This document shows positions 18,321-27,676 of a stretch of DNA of 64,000 nt, in pieces. How positions within the stretch are numbered: the stretch's first letter is position 1; every line of letters begins with the position of its first letter. Where the stretch lies: assembly GCA_019636945.1 (NCBI GenBank), contig JAHBWO010000002.1, positions 1 through 64,000 of the forward strand. Reading direction: 5' to 3'. Both the position numbers and the translations under genes were made by a program. Source of the DNA: Nitrospira sp. Its GTDB lineage: Bacteria > Nitrospirota > Nitrospiria > Nitrospirales > Nitrospiraceae. The notes beneath the pieces are model-generated. The model was given only the letters and a program-made list of their open reading frames with translations, was not told the origin of the DNA and ran no database searches.

Positions 18321-19949
18321 CTATGTCACTTCCTTCACCATGTCGATGGCACCGCAAGGACATTCCTCCGCACAGAGCCCGCAACCTTTACAGTAGTCGT
18401 AGTTGAACTCGTACCGTTTCCCTGAGCCGAGTTTGATCACGGCATTGTCGGGACAGACCGCATAGCAGTTATCGCAATTGAAGCAGTTGCCGCAAGACAA
18501 ACAGCGACGAGCCTCCAAAAGCGCGTTGTCCGCATCAAGCCCGCCGACAATCTCGTCAAAACTCGACCGGCGCCGCACAAGATTCAGGAGCGGCTGTTTC
18601 GATGCGTCTGCATCGCTGTAGTACCAGGTATTCAGATGGTCGAAAGTCGCCGGCCCATGACCTTCCGGTTTGCCGTACGTGGTTCCGCGCAAATAGGCAT
18701 CGATGTGACGGGCGGCCTTCTTCCCTTGGCCGGTAGCCACCGTGACGGATTGCTCGCCGGGTACCATGTCCCCACCGGCGAAGATCCCTGGGCGCCCGGT
18801 CATCATCGTCTCATCCACTTCGATGGTGCCGTCCTCCCTGACGCGCAACCCGGAGACCCGGCGAAGAAAACCGGTATCGGCCCGTTGCCCCAACGCCAGA
18901 ATCACACTGTCGGCTTCAATCGTTTCAAAGCGACCGGTCGCTTGTGGTTTCCCTTGTTCATCGAGTGCCATTTCCTCGACCGTCAACGTCGACGCGTCAC
19001 CCTGCGCAATCCTCCGTAGCCATTGGAACCGCACCCCTTCTTCCTCGGCTTCCGCAATTTCGCTGGCGAACGCCGGTGCATGGCCCACGTCTCGCCTGTA
19101 AATAATGATGACGGGCTCCATCCCCAACCGTTCAACGCTGCGTGCGACATCGATGGCCGTGTTGCCTCCACCGTAGATCGCAACACGGCGTCCCAGCTTG
19201 GGACGAGCCGCTCCTTCTATGTCGTGCAAGAAGGTGACGGCATCGAGAACCCGCTTGGCATCGAACCCCGGAATCTCGATGCGCCGAGCCAGATGCGCAC
19301 CGAGCGCGAGAAAGGCCCCGTCGAATCGCCCTTCCGCCATGGTCGCCTCAAGATCGTCGACTCGACTGTTCACCTTGATCGTGACCCCCATGGATTGAAT
19401 TCTTGCGACTTCGGCATCCACGATTTCGCGCGGCAGTCGGTACTTGGGGATGCCGTACCGCATCATGCCGCCGGCTTGTGCACCGGCTTCATAAATGGTG
19501 ACCTGATGCCCCATCCGGGCCAAGTGATAGGCCGTGGAGAGTCCGCCTGGACCGGCGCCGATGACCAACACGTGCTTCCCCGTCCGTGGAGCGCACGCCA
19601 CTCGCCACCCTTGCGCGATCGCCTGATCACCCAGGAACCGTTCCACCGCGTGAATGCTCACGGCCTCATCAAGGTGTCCACGATTACAGGCGCTTTCACA
19701 GGGGTGATAACAGACACGGCCGTGGATCGCGGGCATCGGGTTGTCCCGCATCAACTGTTGCCAGGCTTGTTCGTAGGCTCCTTCTTCCGCGTGGTACAGC
19801 CAGGCCTGAATGTTCTCGCCTGCCGGGCAGGCTTGGTTGCAGGGAGGCAGATGATCGGCATAGACCGGCCGCATCGTGCGCCAGTTGCCCGTGTGGTTGG
19901 CCAGACTTGATCCGGGATCGAGCGTGATGGCGAAAGGTTTGCGATCCAT
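18321..19949 (-). CDS. GltD-like FAD/NAD(P)H oxidoreductase fused to a PorD-type 2[4Fe-4S] ferredoxin, 542 aa
   Basis: The N-terminal region has the GltD-type iron-sulfur cysteines (PCNQACPAGENIQAW, CYHPCESACNRG). An FAD Rossmann motif follows (VLVIGAGPGGLSTAYHLARMG, about residue 135), then a second dinucleotide fold (AIYGGGNTAIDVARS, about 275) for NAD(P)H and GIFAGGDMV near 400. The last 70 residues carry CLSCGNCFNCDNCYAVCP and CKGCGLCAEECPCGAID, a two-cluster ferredoxin equal to the delta subunit of pyruvate:ferredoxin oxidoreductase. The ATG at 19949 has GAGGAA 6 bases upstream; an ATG at 19967 would overlap porB. No separate porD is present, so this chain probably passes electrons between the Por core and NAD(P)H. 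That is inference from fusion and operon position. Confidence 0.88.
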   Translation of the reverse strand: MDRKPFAITLDPGSSLANHTGNWRTMRPVYADHLPPCNQACPAGENIQAWLYHAEEGAYEQAWQQLMRDNPMPAIHGRVCYHPCESACNRGHLDEAVSIHAVERFLGDQAIAQGWRVACAPRTGKHVLVIGAGPGGLSTAYHLARMGHQVTIYEAGAQAGGMMRYGIPKYRLPREIVDAEVARIQSMGVTIKVNSRVDDLEATMAEGRFDGAFLALGAHLARRIEIPGFDAKRVLDAVTFLHDIEGAARPKLGRRVAIYGGGNTAIDVARSVERLGMEPVIIIYRRDVGHAPAFASEIAEAEEEGVRFQWLRRIAQGDASTLTVEEMALDEQGKPQATGRFETIEADSVILALGQRADTGFLRRVSGLRVREDGTIEVDETMMTGRPGIFAGGDMVPGEQSVTVATGQGKKAARHIDAYLRGTTYGKPEGHGPATFDHLNTWYYSDADASKQPLLNLVRRRSSFDEIVGGLDADNALLEARRCLSCGNCFNCDNCYAVCPDNAVIKLGSGKRYEFNYDYCKGCGLCAEECPCGAIDMVKEVT

Positions 19950-19957
19950 GCGGTTCC

Positions 19958-20959
19958 TCACCCCCATAGTCCATAGGTGACGATGTTCGCATCTGCAATC
20001 GCTTGAATCGCCGCGATCGCATTCATGTCTTGAGGCGGACCGAGCAGATGCTTGAATCGAGTTTGCAGTTCCAGGTAGCGCTCGACAGGAACTTTGCGAC
20101 GAATCGGCGTGGAGCGAACGACGGTTCCACACTCCGCCTCGAACAGCGGGAACAGTCCTGATTCCACCGCCAGACGCGCAACCTTCATCGTGTGTGCCGG
20201 ATCCGAGCCCCAACCCAGCGGGCAGGGCACATGGATATGAAGATAGCGCGCCCCCTGCACACCGATTGCTGTGGTGACCTTGCGTTCCAGGTCATGGAGA
20301 TCAGCGACGGAAGCCGTTGCGACATAGGGGATCCCATGCGCCATGGCGATCCGCGGTACATTCTTGCCGGTACCGACAGGATTGCCAGGATGATCTGCCA
20401 CCGCTTGGGTGGTGTTCGTTCGGGCGAAGGGCGGAGTCGACCCTGATCGTTGGATTCCGGTATTCATATAGGCTTCGTTGTCGTAACAGAGATACAGGAC
20501 ATCATCATTTCGTTCGAACATCCCGGACAGACAACCGAACCCGATATCGACGGTCGCGCCATCGCCTCCCTGCGCGATGACAGTCACTTCGTCTCGCCCC
20601 TTGGCACGCAGCGCCGCCGCTACGCCGCTGGCCACCGCCGGCGCATTCCCAAACAGCGAATGCATCCACGGGATTTGCCATGAACTCTCAGGATAGGGGC
20701 TTGAAAAAACCTCCAGACAGCCGGTTGCGTTCACCGCGATCAGTTGATTCCGACTGGCACGCATGGCGGCATCGAGGGCATAGCGCGCACCGAGCGCTTC
20801 TCCACACCCCTGGCACGCTCGGTGGCCGGAGTTGAGTGAATTGGTCCGATCCACCCGTGACTGGACCGTTCGCGTGGCTTTATCGAGCAACCGGTTTCCG
20901 GCGGTAAAGGTGCCGGTCTGGTAAAACTTGATACGCTCCGTCGACATGGCTTCGTCCAT
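19958..20959 (-). CDS. porB: pyruvate (2-oxoacid):ferredoxin oxidoreductase beta subunit
   Basis: The TPP-binding subunit, 333 aa. It shows the N-terminal CQGCGEALGARYAL cluster-ligand region and the TPP/Mg motif GDGATVDIGFGCLSG...YDNEAYMNTG. It ends with the conserved PCPLGW cysteine region. The start ATG at 20959 overlaps the porA stop by one base (TGATG), implying translational coupling; an in-frame ATG at 20947 is the alternative. Together with PorA and PorG it interconverts pyruvate or another 2-oxoacid, CoA and ferredoxin with CO2 and the acyl-CoA. Confidence 0.93.
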   Translation of the reverse strand: MDEAMSTERIKFYQTGTFTAGNRLLDKATRTVQSRVDRTNSLNSGHRACQGCGEALGARYALDAAMRASRNQLIAVNATGCLEVFSSPYPESSWQIPWMHSLFGNAPAVASGVAAALRAKGRDEVTVIAQGGDGATVDIGFGCLSGMFERNDDVLYLCYDNEAYMNTGIQRSGSTPPFARTNTTQAVADHPGNPVGTGKNVPRIAMAHGIPYVATASVADLHDLERKVTTAIGVQGARYLHIHVPCPLGWGSDPAHTMKVARLAVESGLFPLFEAECGTVVRSTPIRRKVPVERYLELQTRFKHLLGPPQDMNAIAAIQAIADANIVTYGLWG

Positions 20960-22212
20960 CAACTCACTTTTGTTCCCATCACATTCATGGTTTGCAGGAT
21001 ATGCTCGGCGACTGGACCAGCCCGTCGGATGTCGCGCCGTCGAGCGAGCTCCTGCTCGATCACTGTTTTGTTGAGGTCCAAGAAGTACGGTTCCGTCAGA
21101 CGTTCTGCTCGGGCTTCCACGATCATCTGTTTCAACGAGGATGTGGAGATGGAACGACCTCCCAATCCTGCAATGACAGTGTGGACGGGAATCTGCCGTC
21201 CTGATAGCGTTCGTTGGACATCGGCTGACACAATCCCTCCCACACCGACCGCGAGATCTTTTTCGACGACAATCACACGCGAGACACCCTCCAATAGACC
21301 CCGCAACTGGAGCATTGGAAACGGCCGATAGCAGCCGATCTTGATGCACCCGACAGGGATGCTTGCACGGCGTAACTCATCCACGACGTCCTTGATGGTG
21401 CCGATGACCGACCCCATGGCAATCACGGCGATGTCGGCCCCCTCCATGCGATAGGGGGAGCAGAGTCCACCGGATTGTCGATGGAAGTGCAGCTCGAACG
21501 CCTGCGTCAGTTCGGGAATGAGTTCGAGTGCCCGCAAGTGTTGATGATGGGCGAGATATTTGACTTCTGCAAAGGCGTCGGGCCCGACCATCGCACCGAT
21601 GGAGACGGGATCGTTGGGATCAAGCAGCTGCACCGGCTGATACGGAGGAAGATAGGCGTCCACGTGAGCTGCCTCCGGCAGGTCCACCGGCTCGGAGGCA
21701 TGCGTCAACACATAGCCGTCCATACAGACCATCACCGGGCAACTCAGTGCTTCCGCCAAACGGAAGGCTTGAATGTGGAGATCGATGGCCTCCTGATTAT
21801 GCTCAGCGAACAGTTGAATCCAGCCGGCATCCCGCAATGCCATGCTGTCGGAATGGTCGTTCCAGATGTTGATCGGAGCGCCGACCGCACGGTTGGCAAT
21901 CGTCATCACGATCGGGAGTCCCAGCCCAGCCGCGTTGTACACCGCCTCAGCCATGAAAAGCAGCCCTTGGCTGCTTGTGGCGGTATAGGTCCTGGCGCCG
22001 GACGCCGAGGCACCGATCAGGACACTCAACGCAGCGAATTCAGATTCGACGTTCACGAACTGACAGCGTCCGATTTCGCCTCGCGCAACCTTGGCCGACA
22101 ACCGTTCGACGATATGAGTCTGCGGCGAGATGGGGTACGCGGCAATGACCTCCGGACGGCAGCACGCCAGGATTTCAGCGACAGCTTGCGATCCTTCCAT
22201 CTGCACGTTCAT
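20959..22212 (-). CDS. porA: pyruvate (2-oxoacid):ferredoxin oxidoreductase alpha subunit
   Basis: 417 aa. It has the N-terminal pyrimidine-binding TPP domain with AAYPISPQTHIVERL and VNVESEFAALSVLIGAS, then TSSQGLLFMAEAVYNAAG and AVGAPINIWNDHSDSM, matching archaeal-type PorA. The C-terminal half has the domain II pattern (IPVGCIKIGCYRPFP, VVEKDLAVGVGG). The YPISPQT form and overall similarity favour pyruvate over 2-oxoglutarate, but substrate cannot be settled by eye. Its ATG overlaps the porG stop by four bases (ATGA), so porG-porA-porB are translated as a chain. Confidence 0.93.
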   Translation of the reverse strand: MNVQMEGSQAVAEILACCRPEVIAAYPISPQTHIVERLSAKVARGEIGRCQFVNVESEFAALSVLIGASASGARTYTATSSQGLLFMAEAVYNAAGLGLPIVMTIANRAVGAPINIWNDHSDSMALRDAGWIQLFAEHNQEAIDLHIQAFRLAEALSCPVMVCMDGYVLTHASEPVDLPEAAHVDAYLPPYQPVQLLDPNDPVSIGAMVGPDAFAEVKYLAHHQHLRALELIPELTQAFELHFHRQSGGLCSPYRMEGADIAVIAMGSVIGTIKDVVDELRRASIPVGCIKIGCYRPFPMLQLRGLLEGVSRVIVVEKDLAVGVGGIVSADVQRTLSGRQIPVHTVIAGLGGRSISTSSLKQMIVEARAERLTEPYFLDLNKTVIEQELARRRDIRRAGPVAEHILQTMNVMGTKVS

Positions 22213-22814
22213 CGTCGGAGGACTCCCTGTTGTTCAGCGGCAAACGCGGTGACGTGGTTATAGGCCTCGCGTGCAGCCGCGACGTTTGCCTCCCCGATCG
22301 CGCCAGGAAATCGTTGGCGAATGGCCGATTCCACGGAGGCCAGCCGGATCAGTCCTGTCAATGCCGCGAACCCGCCCAGCAGCGGCGCATTCGCAAGCGG
22401 TCGCTTGAGGTGTTTCAGGGCGAGGTCTGCGGCCGGAAAGGCGCACGCATGCCCCAGGGGCAATGTTGACAGAAATGCTTCAAGATGAAGGGCGTTGAGA
22501 CTCTGTGTTGAGTTAATCAAGACAAATCCGCTCGGCTTGAGCCCTGCAAATAGATCCACTTGATGTAGGAGCGTCGCATCCTGCACGATGAGGACATCCG
22601 GAGATGTGACGGCGTCGCGCGTACGGATGGGTTTGTCGTCGAGGCGACAGAACGCCATCACGGGTGCGCCCATCCGTTCTGACCCGAAGCTTGGAAAGGC
22701 CTGAGCAGACTTCCCGTCTGTAAAAGCTGCCATGGCAAGCAGTTCCGCCGCCGTCACAACGCCTTGTCCTCCCCGCCCATGGAAACGGACTTGCCACATC
22801 GATCTTCCGTTCAT
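22209..22814 (-). CDS. porG: pyruvate (2-oxoacid):ferredoxin oxidoreductase gamma subunit
   Basis: 201 aa. The family signature RFHGRGGQGVVTAAELLAMAA opens the chain, followed by AFPSFGSERMGAPVMAFCR and DVLIVQDATLL. This is the CoA-binding gamma domain as a separate polypeptide. The ATG at 22814 overlaps the preceding gene's stop (ATGA); an in-frame ATG at 22799 with GGAAG 4 bases upstream is an alternative start that would lose five residues. First structural subunit gene of the por operon. Confidence 0.93.
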   Translation of the reverse strand: MNGRSMWQVRFHGRGGQGVVTAAELLAMAAFTDGKSAQAFPSFGSERMGAPVMAFCRLDDKPIRTRDAVTSPDVLIVQDATLLHQVDLFAGLKPSGFVLINSTQSLNALHLEAFLSTLPLGHACAFPAADLALKHLKRPLANAPLLGGFAALTGLIRLASVESAIRQRFPGAIGEANVAAAREAYNHVTAFAAEQQGVLRR

Positions 22815-23053
22815 CTCCCAGCCAGCTCACTGGCCATGTTTGGGTCCCTGACATGCCCGGACAGCCGGAGTGTGTACACACCAGGGCTCTTCGCGATCAT
22901 CTGCATCTCCCCGTTTCGACTGAGCCGATCAATGGCGAGAAAGACTTGATTCCAGGTAAGGTCGGGACTGTGACGCACCACATTATCAAGCGTGGTGCCT
23001 GGTGAGTGGGCGATGACGGCTAAAACCCGATCAACTGTCTCACAATGAATCAT
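22811..23053 (-). CDS. small winged-helix-like protein heading the por operon, 80 aa
   Basis: The peptide has the pattern of a small winged helix: three helices (ETVDRVLAVIAHSPG, TLDNVVRHSPDLTWNQVFLAIDRLSRNG) followed by a strand-turn-strand (EMQMIAKSPGVYTLRL). I start it at the ATG at 23053 (GGGA 5 bases upstream); ATGs at 23074 and 23143 are in frame and possible. Its stop overlaps porG by four bases, so it is the first cistron of the operon and plausibly its regulator. No ligand domain is visible. Family assignment is by shape only. Confidence 0.65.
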   Translation of the reverse strand: MIHCETVDRVLAVIAHSPGTTLDNVVRHSPDLTWNQVFLAIDRLSRNGEMQMIAKSPGVYTLRLSGHVRDPNMASELAGR

Positions 23054-24252
23054 GATGATCCCGCTTGTATGCATTCGGTGGGACAGAGTGCACAACTGGG
23101 TATTTGCAGCTTGTGTACCACCTTCGCACGTTGTGATTTTCACAGTGAGAAGGCTTGAAGAGCAGCAGGTTGAACGACCACAAGCATCAAATGGCGCAAA
23201 GGCGCCACGTGGAATAGTGTGGCGAATCGGGGCAACGTCCGCAGGACGCTGTGGCCAACTTCCCCGATCCTGTGATTACTGTACGCGTTTACTGCTCTCG
23301 AAATTCATCCGGAGAAGGACGGCAGGAGAGACGCTCATCTTGTAGATTCCTGACCAGACGGTAGGTACTTGGGGACAATTTCATCACGTGGGAGGTCCCC
23401 ACCATAGGAGAGTGGAGACCCCCTTCGTCACCTGTGCAAGAAGTCTGTCGCCTTCGGGACAGCAGCTTAAAGTCTTCTGTAGCAAGGCACCACGACACTT
23501 CGTAGATCTCTTCTCGTGACCTCCGCTTGATAAATGTGACGAACCTGGCTCCAATCCCTCCAGGTTAGGAGTTGATTGCTTCCTTATAACTTCAAGAGAT
23601 ATCGAACTCGGGGGGTATCGGACTGCTCTTTTTGTTCACGTCGCTCATTGTGGTAGATCACGCCTATCTGAGATCTGCTCCGTTCGCGGCGATGAGCCAC
23701 TTGGGTCAATTCCCACGAAGGTAGCACCGGGCTGATCCACGATGATCGTGCTCATGATATCTCAGGTAATATGGATGGCCTTTCAGCTTGCAGTGGTGGG
23801 AGCGGGTAACATACGGAGCGAGTCAAGCACCGTTCGCACAGTCGTGGTCGACTTCTGATGCTGGTGACCGCACCGACGTGTTAAGGTAGTGTCAACCGGA
23901 GGATGGTCCCAGCCCTCCACAGAGACTCGGACCGTCTTCCCGGGAGAAGCGGCATTGTGAGTCGTCGTTTCTCCCACTTATGCGAAGACCGGGATCCGTC
24001 ACCTCGTGATCGTGGCACTGCTCCAGCACACTGGAAGAAATCTCGGAATACCACCGATCTAACTAGCTTGACCGGCAGGACATTCATTCGCAAGATGGGA
24101 ATGAAAACGGTGTATCATCAATCGCTGCAGCTGAAGAGCGGTGTGGACTCATGCGGCATGATCAAGGAGTTCACACCCGTGAGCTTCCACACGGGGAGCG
24201 CTGACTAGCCCAACCAACTCTGTCATGGTCCATCTGACGAACGTGTAAGGCC
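23054..24252. other. 1.2-kb stretch without a recognised gene
   Basis: This includes the upstream region of the por operon and the upstream region of the response-regulator gene at 24253. Frames here (for example 23903-24208 plus, 23289-23498 minus) show no family resemblance, poor codon character and no Shine-Dalgarno. No hairpin terminator or tRNA is evident. Confidence 0.5.
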
Positions 24253-24612
24253 ATGGCCACGATCCTGCTGGTCGATGACGAGAGCGATATCCGTGAAAGT
24301 ATTCGAGATATGCTGGAAGCAGACGGTCACCGGGTTGTGGAAGCCACTGATGGACAAGAGGCGCTGCAAGGCTGGCGTGCGCACCAACCTGACCTCCTCA
24401 TCACTGATTTCTGGATGCCCCGCATGAACGGGCTGGACGTGATCGAGAGCGTAGCTGCCGAACAACCGGCCCTCCCGATTATCCTCATGTCCGGTGGAAT
24501 GGAAGACCACTTGCGCCGGTCCGTTCTGCAACACTTTCCCTCGGTGCGCTATCTGCCAAAACCCTTCGCCAACTCCCAACTGCGAGAGTATGTGAGAGAT
24601 GCATCGCAGTAG
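24253..24612 (+). CDS. single-domain response regulator (CheY-like), 119 aa
   Basis: A stand-alone receiver domain. The acidic pocket is VDDES, the phospho-acceptor Asp is in LLITDFWMPRMNG, the switch Ser is in ILMSGG, and the conserved Lys-Pro is in YLPKPF. There is no output domain, so it probably acts through protein contacts. It closely resembles the receiver protein at 32433-32792 (same length, many shared motifs such as ATDGQEAL and LPIILMS). It lies just outside the integrase gene. No histidine kinase is nearby. Confidence 0.88.
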   Translation: MATILLVDDESDIRESIRDMLEADGHRVVEATDGQEALQGWRAHQPDLLITDFWMPRMNGLDVIESVAAEQPALPIILMSGGMEDHLRRSVLQHFPSVRYLPKPFANSQLREYVRDASQ

Positions 24613-24841
24613 CCTGTCTACACTCGAGTCAATGCACCCTCAATGCACCCATAGGTGGATCAGGATGTGAGGCGAAGGCACAGGCTTGCTCATCAGGAGG
24701 AGGACGTACCATAGCCCGATCTACACCCTAATGAGGTCGCGCCCAATCGCCCATTAACCACATCCAACCGAAAACCCATAGGAAGAGTCCTGGACTGCAG
24801 GATCGACAGTTGGGCACGTCCGTTCCACATCCTGCTGAGGC

Positions 24842-25936
24842 TCAAATCTGCGTCACCGCATCCTCCGCGCCGTCCAATAGCCGCTGCACTTCCTCCACAT
24901 AAATCTCGGTGGTGGCATAGTGCTGATGCCGCATCATCTTCTGCACCCGCGTCGGATTGGCATCGTTCAGCAACGCAAAGGTGGGGGTGGAGTGGCGGAG
25001 GCTATGCACGACGATGCCCGGTTTTTTCACGCCCGCGAGGAGCAGCCCTTCGGTGATGATCCGGTGAATCGCGCGCGTCGAAAGCTTCAGTCCAGCTTGC
25101 GTCACCACATTCCCACCGCGATCATGACAGGCCGTCGTCGCAAAGAGTGGATCACTCCCCTCCAACGGTCCCGGCCTGAGGGCCAGATAGGTCTGAATCC
25201 GTTCATACACTTCCTTCAACACCTGCACCGACTCATCGGCGGAGCTTCTCCCCTTCCCATGCACCCAGAGCCGCCACTTTTCACTCGGCACCAATTCTTG
25301 AAGATGTTCGACCCGCGCCCGGCTCACTTCAATCGTGCGGAGCCCGGTCTTGAGCATCAGATAGGCCATCGCGACGTTGCGGGCTCGCTGTTCGCCCGTC
25401 TTGCGAGGATCAGATTCCAACGTGGCCAATAACAATTTCGCATCCTCGACCGGCAGATGCCGTCGCGTGTGCTGCCGGCTGCAGGTCCAGCCCTGGACGA
25501 AGTCGGCGGGATTCACGAGGCCCGGATGCAGCGGCACGAGCCACTTCAGAAATTGACGGACCGCCGTCAGATACCCGTTCTTCGTGCGCAGGTTCGCAAA
25601 GCGGTGATCGAGCCACGCTCGATAGGCCTCCAGACAGGCGCGATCGAGACGACGCAGCGGGTGGTCTCTCCCCTGCTGGAGCCATGTGATGAAAAGGCGG
25701 CCGCGCTTGAAATAGGTCCGGGCCGTGGTGGAGATGGGATTCTTCGCCGCGAGCTGCCGGGCGAACTCATCGAGGTAGACGCGGAGGCCAATCAAGGTGG
25801 AGGACGAGAGCTGCAGGCACACCGGCGGCAACTCCCCGCCCGCTCGCCGGAGCCCCGTGGTCGCTAACGGCACCAAGGCCGTGGCTGTGCCATGATCCGG
25901 CCGTTCTCGCTCAGGCGTCAGGGGTACCAACTCCAT
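24842..25936 (-). CDS. tyrosine recombinase (integrase), 364 aa
   Basis: The N-terminal SAM-like core-binding domain (about residues 45-150) precedes a catalytic domain. It shows Arg I in MLKTGLRTIEVSRARV, a beta-hairpin Lys in VHGKGRS, the HSLRHSTPTFAL box with His and Arg II, a later His in MMRHQHYATTEIY and the nucleophile Tyr in the same segment. All catalytic residues appear present. AAAGGA lies 6 bases before the ATG. The gene sits at the left edge of the plasmid-like region and its 3' end points outward. A nearly identical but decayed 3' fragment sits at 55718-55920 in the opposite direction, so this family probably mediated integration or rearrangement of the region between. Confidence 0.92.
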   Translation of the reverse strand: MELVPLTPERERPDHGTATALVPLATTGLRRAGGELPPVCLQLSSSTLIGLRVYLDEFARQLAAKNPISTTARTYFKRGRLFITWLQQGRDHPLRRLDRACLEAYRAWLDHRFANLRTKNGYLTAVRQFLKWLVPLHPGLVNPADFVQGWTCSRQHTRRHLPVEDAKLLLATLESDPRKTGEQRARNVAMAYLMLKTGLRTIEVSRARVEHLQELVPSEKWRLWVHGKGRSSADESVQVLKEVYERIQTYLALRPGPLEGSDPLFATTACHDRGGNVVTQAGLKLSTRAIHRIITEGLLLAGVKKPGIVVHSLRHSTPTFALLNDANPTRVQKMMRHQHYATTEIYVEEVQRLLDGAEDAVTQI

Positions 25937-25963
25937 GGTCCGTCCTTTCTCTGTCCCCGCTTC

Positions 25964-25988
25964 AGCGCTCTCTATAATGGAGAGCGCT
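25964..25988. promoter_or_regulatory. palindromic operator over a TATAAT box
   Basis: AGCGCTCTC and GAGAGCGCT form perfect 9-bp arms separated by TATAATG. The site lies 28 bp upstream of the integrase start. A TATAAT between the arms suggests a repressor site placed on a promoter -10 element; which direction it serves is unclear. Confidence 0.55.
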
Positions 25989-26034
25989 CTGGCACGAGGC
26001 GGCCGTCGATATCTTCTGCTTCAGGCCGTCCCCA

Positions 26035-26053
26035 ACTCCATAATATATGGAGT
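26035..26053. promoter_or_regulatory. second palindrome between integrase and HTH gene
   Basis: ACTCCATA and TATGGAGT form perfect 8-bp arms around a 3-base centre, in A/T-rich DNA. The sequence differs from the palindrome at 25964, so a different regulator may bind. The rest of the 25937-26357 gap holds no gene I can support. Confidence 0.45.
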
Positions 26054-26357
26054 AACCCCCGTACTGCGTGGTCCGGCCTGGCTTCCCCTCCCACGATACC
26101 GTGAGAGGGTTTCTTTCAAACCCGATTTCCCAGCCTGCGCCCTCGCCGTTCCCCACCCTCCCCTCTTTCATCCGAAAAGTCAAGGCCTCCGAGAAGGCCA
26201 CCATCCCGGATGCCTATTCTTGGAGTCGCTGGACAAGACCAAGGCTTTGTCCTATTATAGCCATCATACTGATTTACTAGGACAAAGATGCTTATGGGTA
26301 TAAGTACTTAGTACAAATCTCACTCTCCCTTGCATCTCAGTGAGATAGCACGCCGGC

Positions 26358-27047
26358 ATGATCGACCAGGAATCCCCAACCGCCGTCCAGAGTGAGCCCC
26401 TATCCATTGAGGAGCTGCGCAAAGCCTGTGATTCCCCGCTTCACTATATCGCCATCCTCCATCGCTACCTAGATGGTGGACTCACGGCGCTTCCGGTCTC
26501 CGCCCAACGCGTATTCCTCCAACTCGTGCGCGAGACTCTTGCTCGAGGGCGGGATCGAGTCCGCATCACTATTCGAGCGCTGACTGAGAAGACCGGTCTC
26601 AGTAAGGAGACTGTCAGCCAGGCACTCCGACAGTTGAGCAGTCCGTCCGTAGATCTGGTTAATGTCGTGGATAGAGGTGGGGCTCATACCCCTGGACACT
26701 ATCAAGTCCGATGGTACACCTACCAGAAACGGAGGTTCCAAAATCCCCCGCAGCGCAGCCGATTGAAAGTCCGGTCGCTCATCGACCATTCAATCGAAAA
26801 CCGCCTGCTCACTCTGAGCTCCGATGACCGCGTCCTGCTTGAACAATCCTATCTTGCGCTTCAGCCTAAAGAGCGAGCTGACGTGGAGGACACTGTCAAG
26901 GACAATTTGCTTACGCTCGGAATGGTGGTCACCAAGGACGCCTTCCATCAATACGTCTTGTACGAGACCATGCGTCGAACAATGTACCATCATATTAGAC
27001 GCCACTACCCTAATATGTTTTCCTTCGATCCTGTCTTGAAACCCTAA
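26358..27047 (+). CDS. winged-helix DNA-binding protein, 229 aa, unknown role
   Basis: Residues about 60-115 form a MarR/GntR-like winged helix: VRITIRALTEKTGLSKETVSQALRQLSS has the two recognition helices, and a HTPGHYQVRWY strand follows. The remaining C-terminal half is helical (DDRVLLEQSYLALQPKERADVEDTVKDN) with no recognised fold. It is divergent from the integrase and separated from it by two palindromes. Probable element regulator or replication-associated protein; I cannot name a family. Confidence 0.65.
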   Translation: MIDQESPTAVQSEPLSIEELRKACDSPLHYIAILHRYLDGGLTALPVSAQRVFLQLVRETLARGRDRVRITIRALTEKTGLSKETVSQALRQLSSPSVDLVNVVDRGGAHTPGHYQVRWYTYQKRRFQNPPQRSRLKVRSLIDHSIENRLLTLSSDDRVLLEQSYLALQPKERADVEDTVKDNLLTLGMVVTKDAFHQYVLYETMRRTMYHHIRRHYPNMFSFDPVLKP

Positions 27048-27155
27048 CCGTCTCCACCTGGCATTTCAATTTTCTGACTATAAGTCACACTCTCTATTCA
27101 TCGCACGCAGATGATGAAACGGTCGGCGTTATTTTTCTCATACGTAATCCATCAT

Positions 27156-27169
27156 GTTACGTGAATAAC
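27156..27169. repeat. GTTAC-type palindrome, copy 1 (imperfect)
   Basis: GTTACGTGAATAAC, one mismatch in the GTTAC/GTAAC arms. First of three related sites in the A/T-rich interval 27048-27676, which otherwise holds no gene. Confidence 0.5.
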
Positions 27170-27211
27170 AAGAAGAAAGATAAGGAGTATCTATCTCAAT
27201 AAAAGAGTTTT

Positions 27212-27229
27212 ATGTTACGCGGGTAACAT
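27212..27229. repeat. GTTAC-type palindrome, copy 2
   Basis: ATGTTAC and GTAACAT arms of 7 bp around GCGG. Same core as the sites at 27156 and 27510. Confidence 0.6.
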
Positions 27230-27509
27230 CGTTCAGGTTTCTCAATTATCATCAGAAGACTCCAGATCATCTATCTTCCGCACACCGATCTCCTTAGATT
27301 CACATCCCTACCCCAGCGCTACAGCATCTGCTCACTCCCATGACATTGTTTGATCCATCTTAAAAGTAGGTGGCGTCATAAACGTACAATTAAAATAATC
27401 AATATGTACTGTATTTGATACCAGCCATCTCTTACAAACAGGCGTGCACTTATTTACCGATAAAACCGCACGAACAACACAAATATGCTTCTCTTTTATT
27501 CTTTTACTA

Positions 27510-27525
27510 TGTTACGCGCGTAACA
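27510..27525. repeat. GTTAC-type palindrome, copy 3 (perfect)
   Basis: TGTTACGCGCGTAACA is a perfect 16-bp palindrome about 85 bp upstream of a TTGACA promoter-like box and 150 bp upstream of the MerR-like/parA/parB operon. It is a candidate operator or parS centromere. Confidence 0.65.
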
Positions 27526-27594
27526 ACTAACGAGGACGCCTTTAATGAACCCCATGAATGGGCGTTCTAGATCCGTCACATACAACATAATGCA

Positions 27595-27623
27595 TTGACA
27601 CGGACTGATCTCTTTGATACAAG
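27595..27623 (+). promoter_or_regulatory. candidate sigma-70 promoter for the merR-like/parAB operon
   Basis: Perfect TTGACA at 27595-27600, 17-base spacer, then TACAAG (4 of 6 to TATAAT) at 27618-27623, ending about 53 bp before the first ATG of the operon. Confidence 0.45.
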
Positions 27624-27676
27624 CGTGTTGCCCTAGGTTATGCATATTCAATTTCTACCCCAGGTTTTTATCCATC

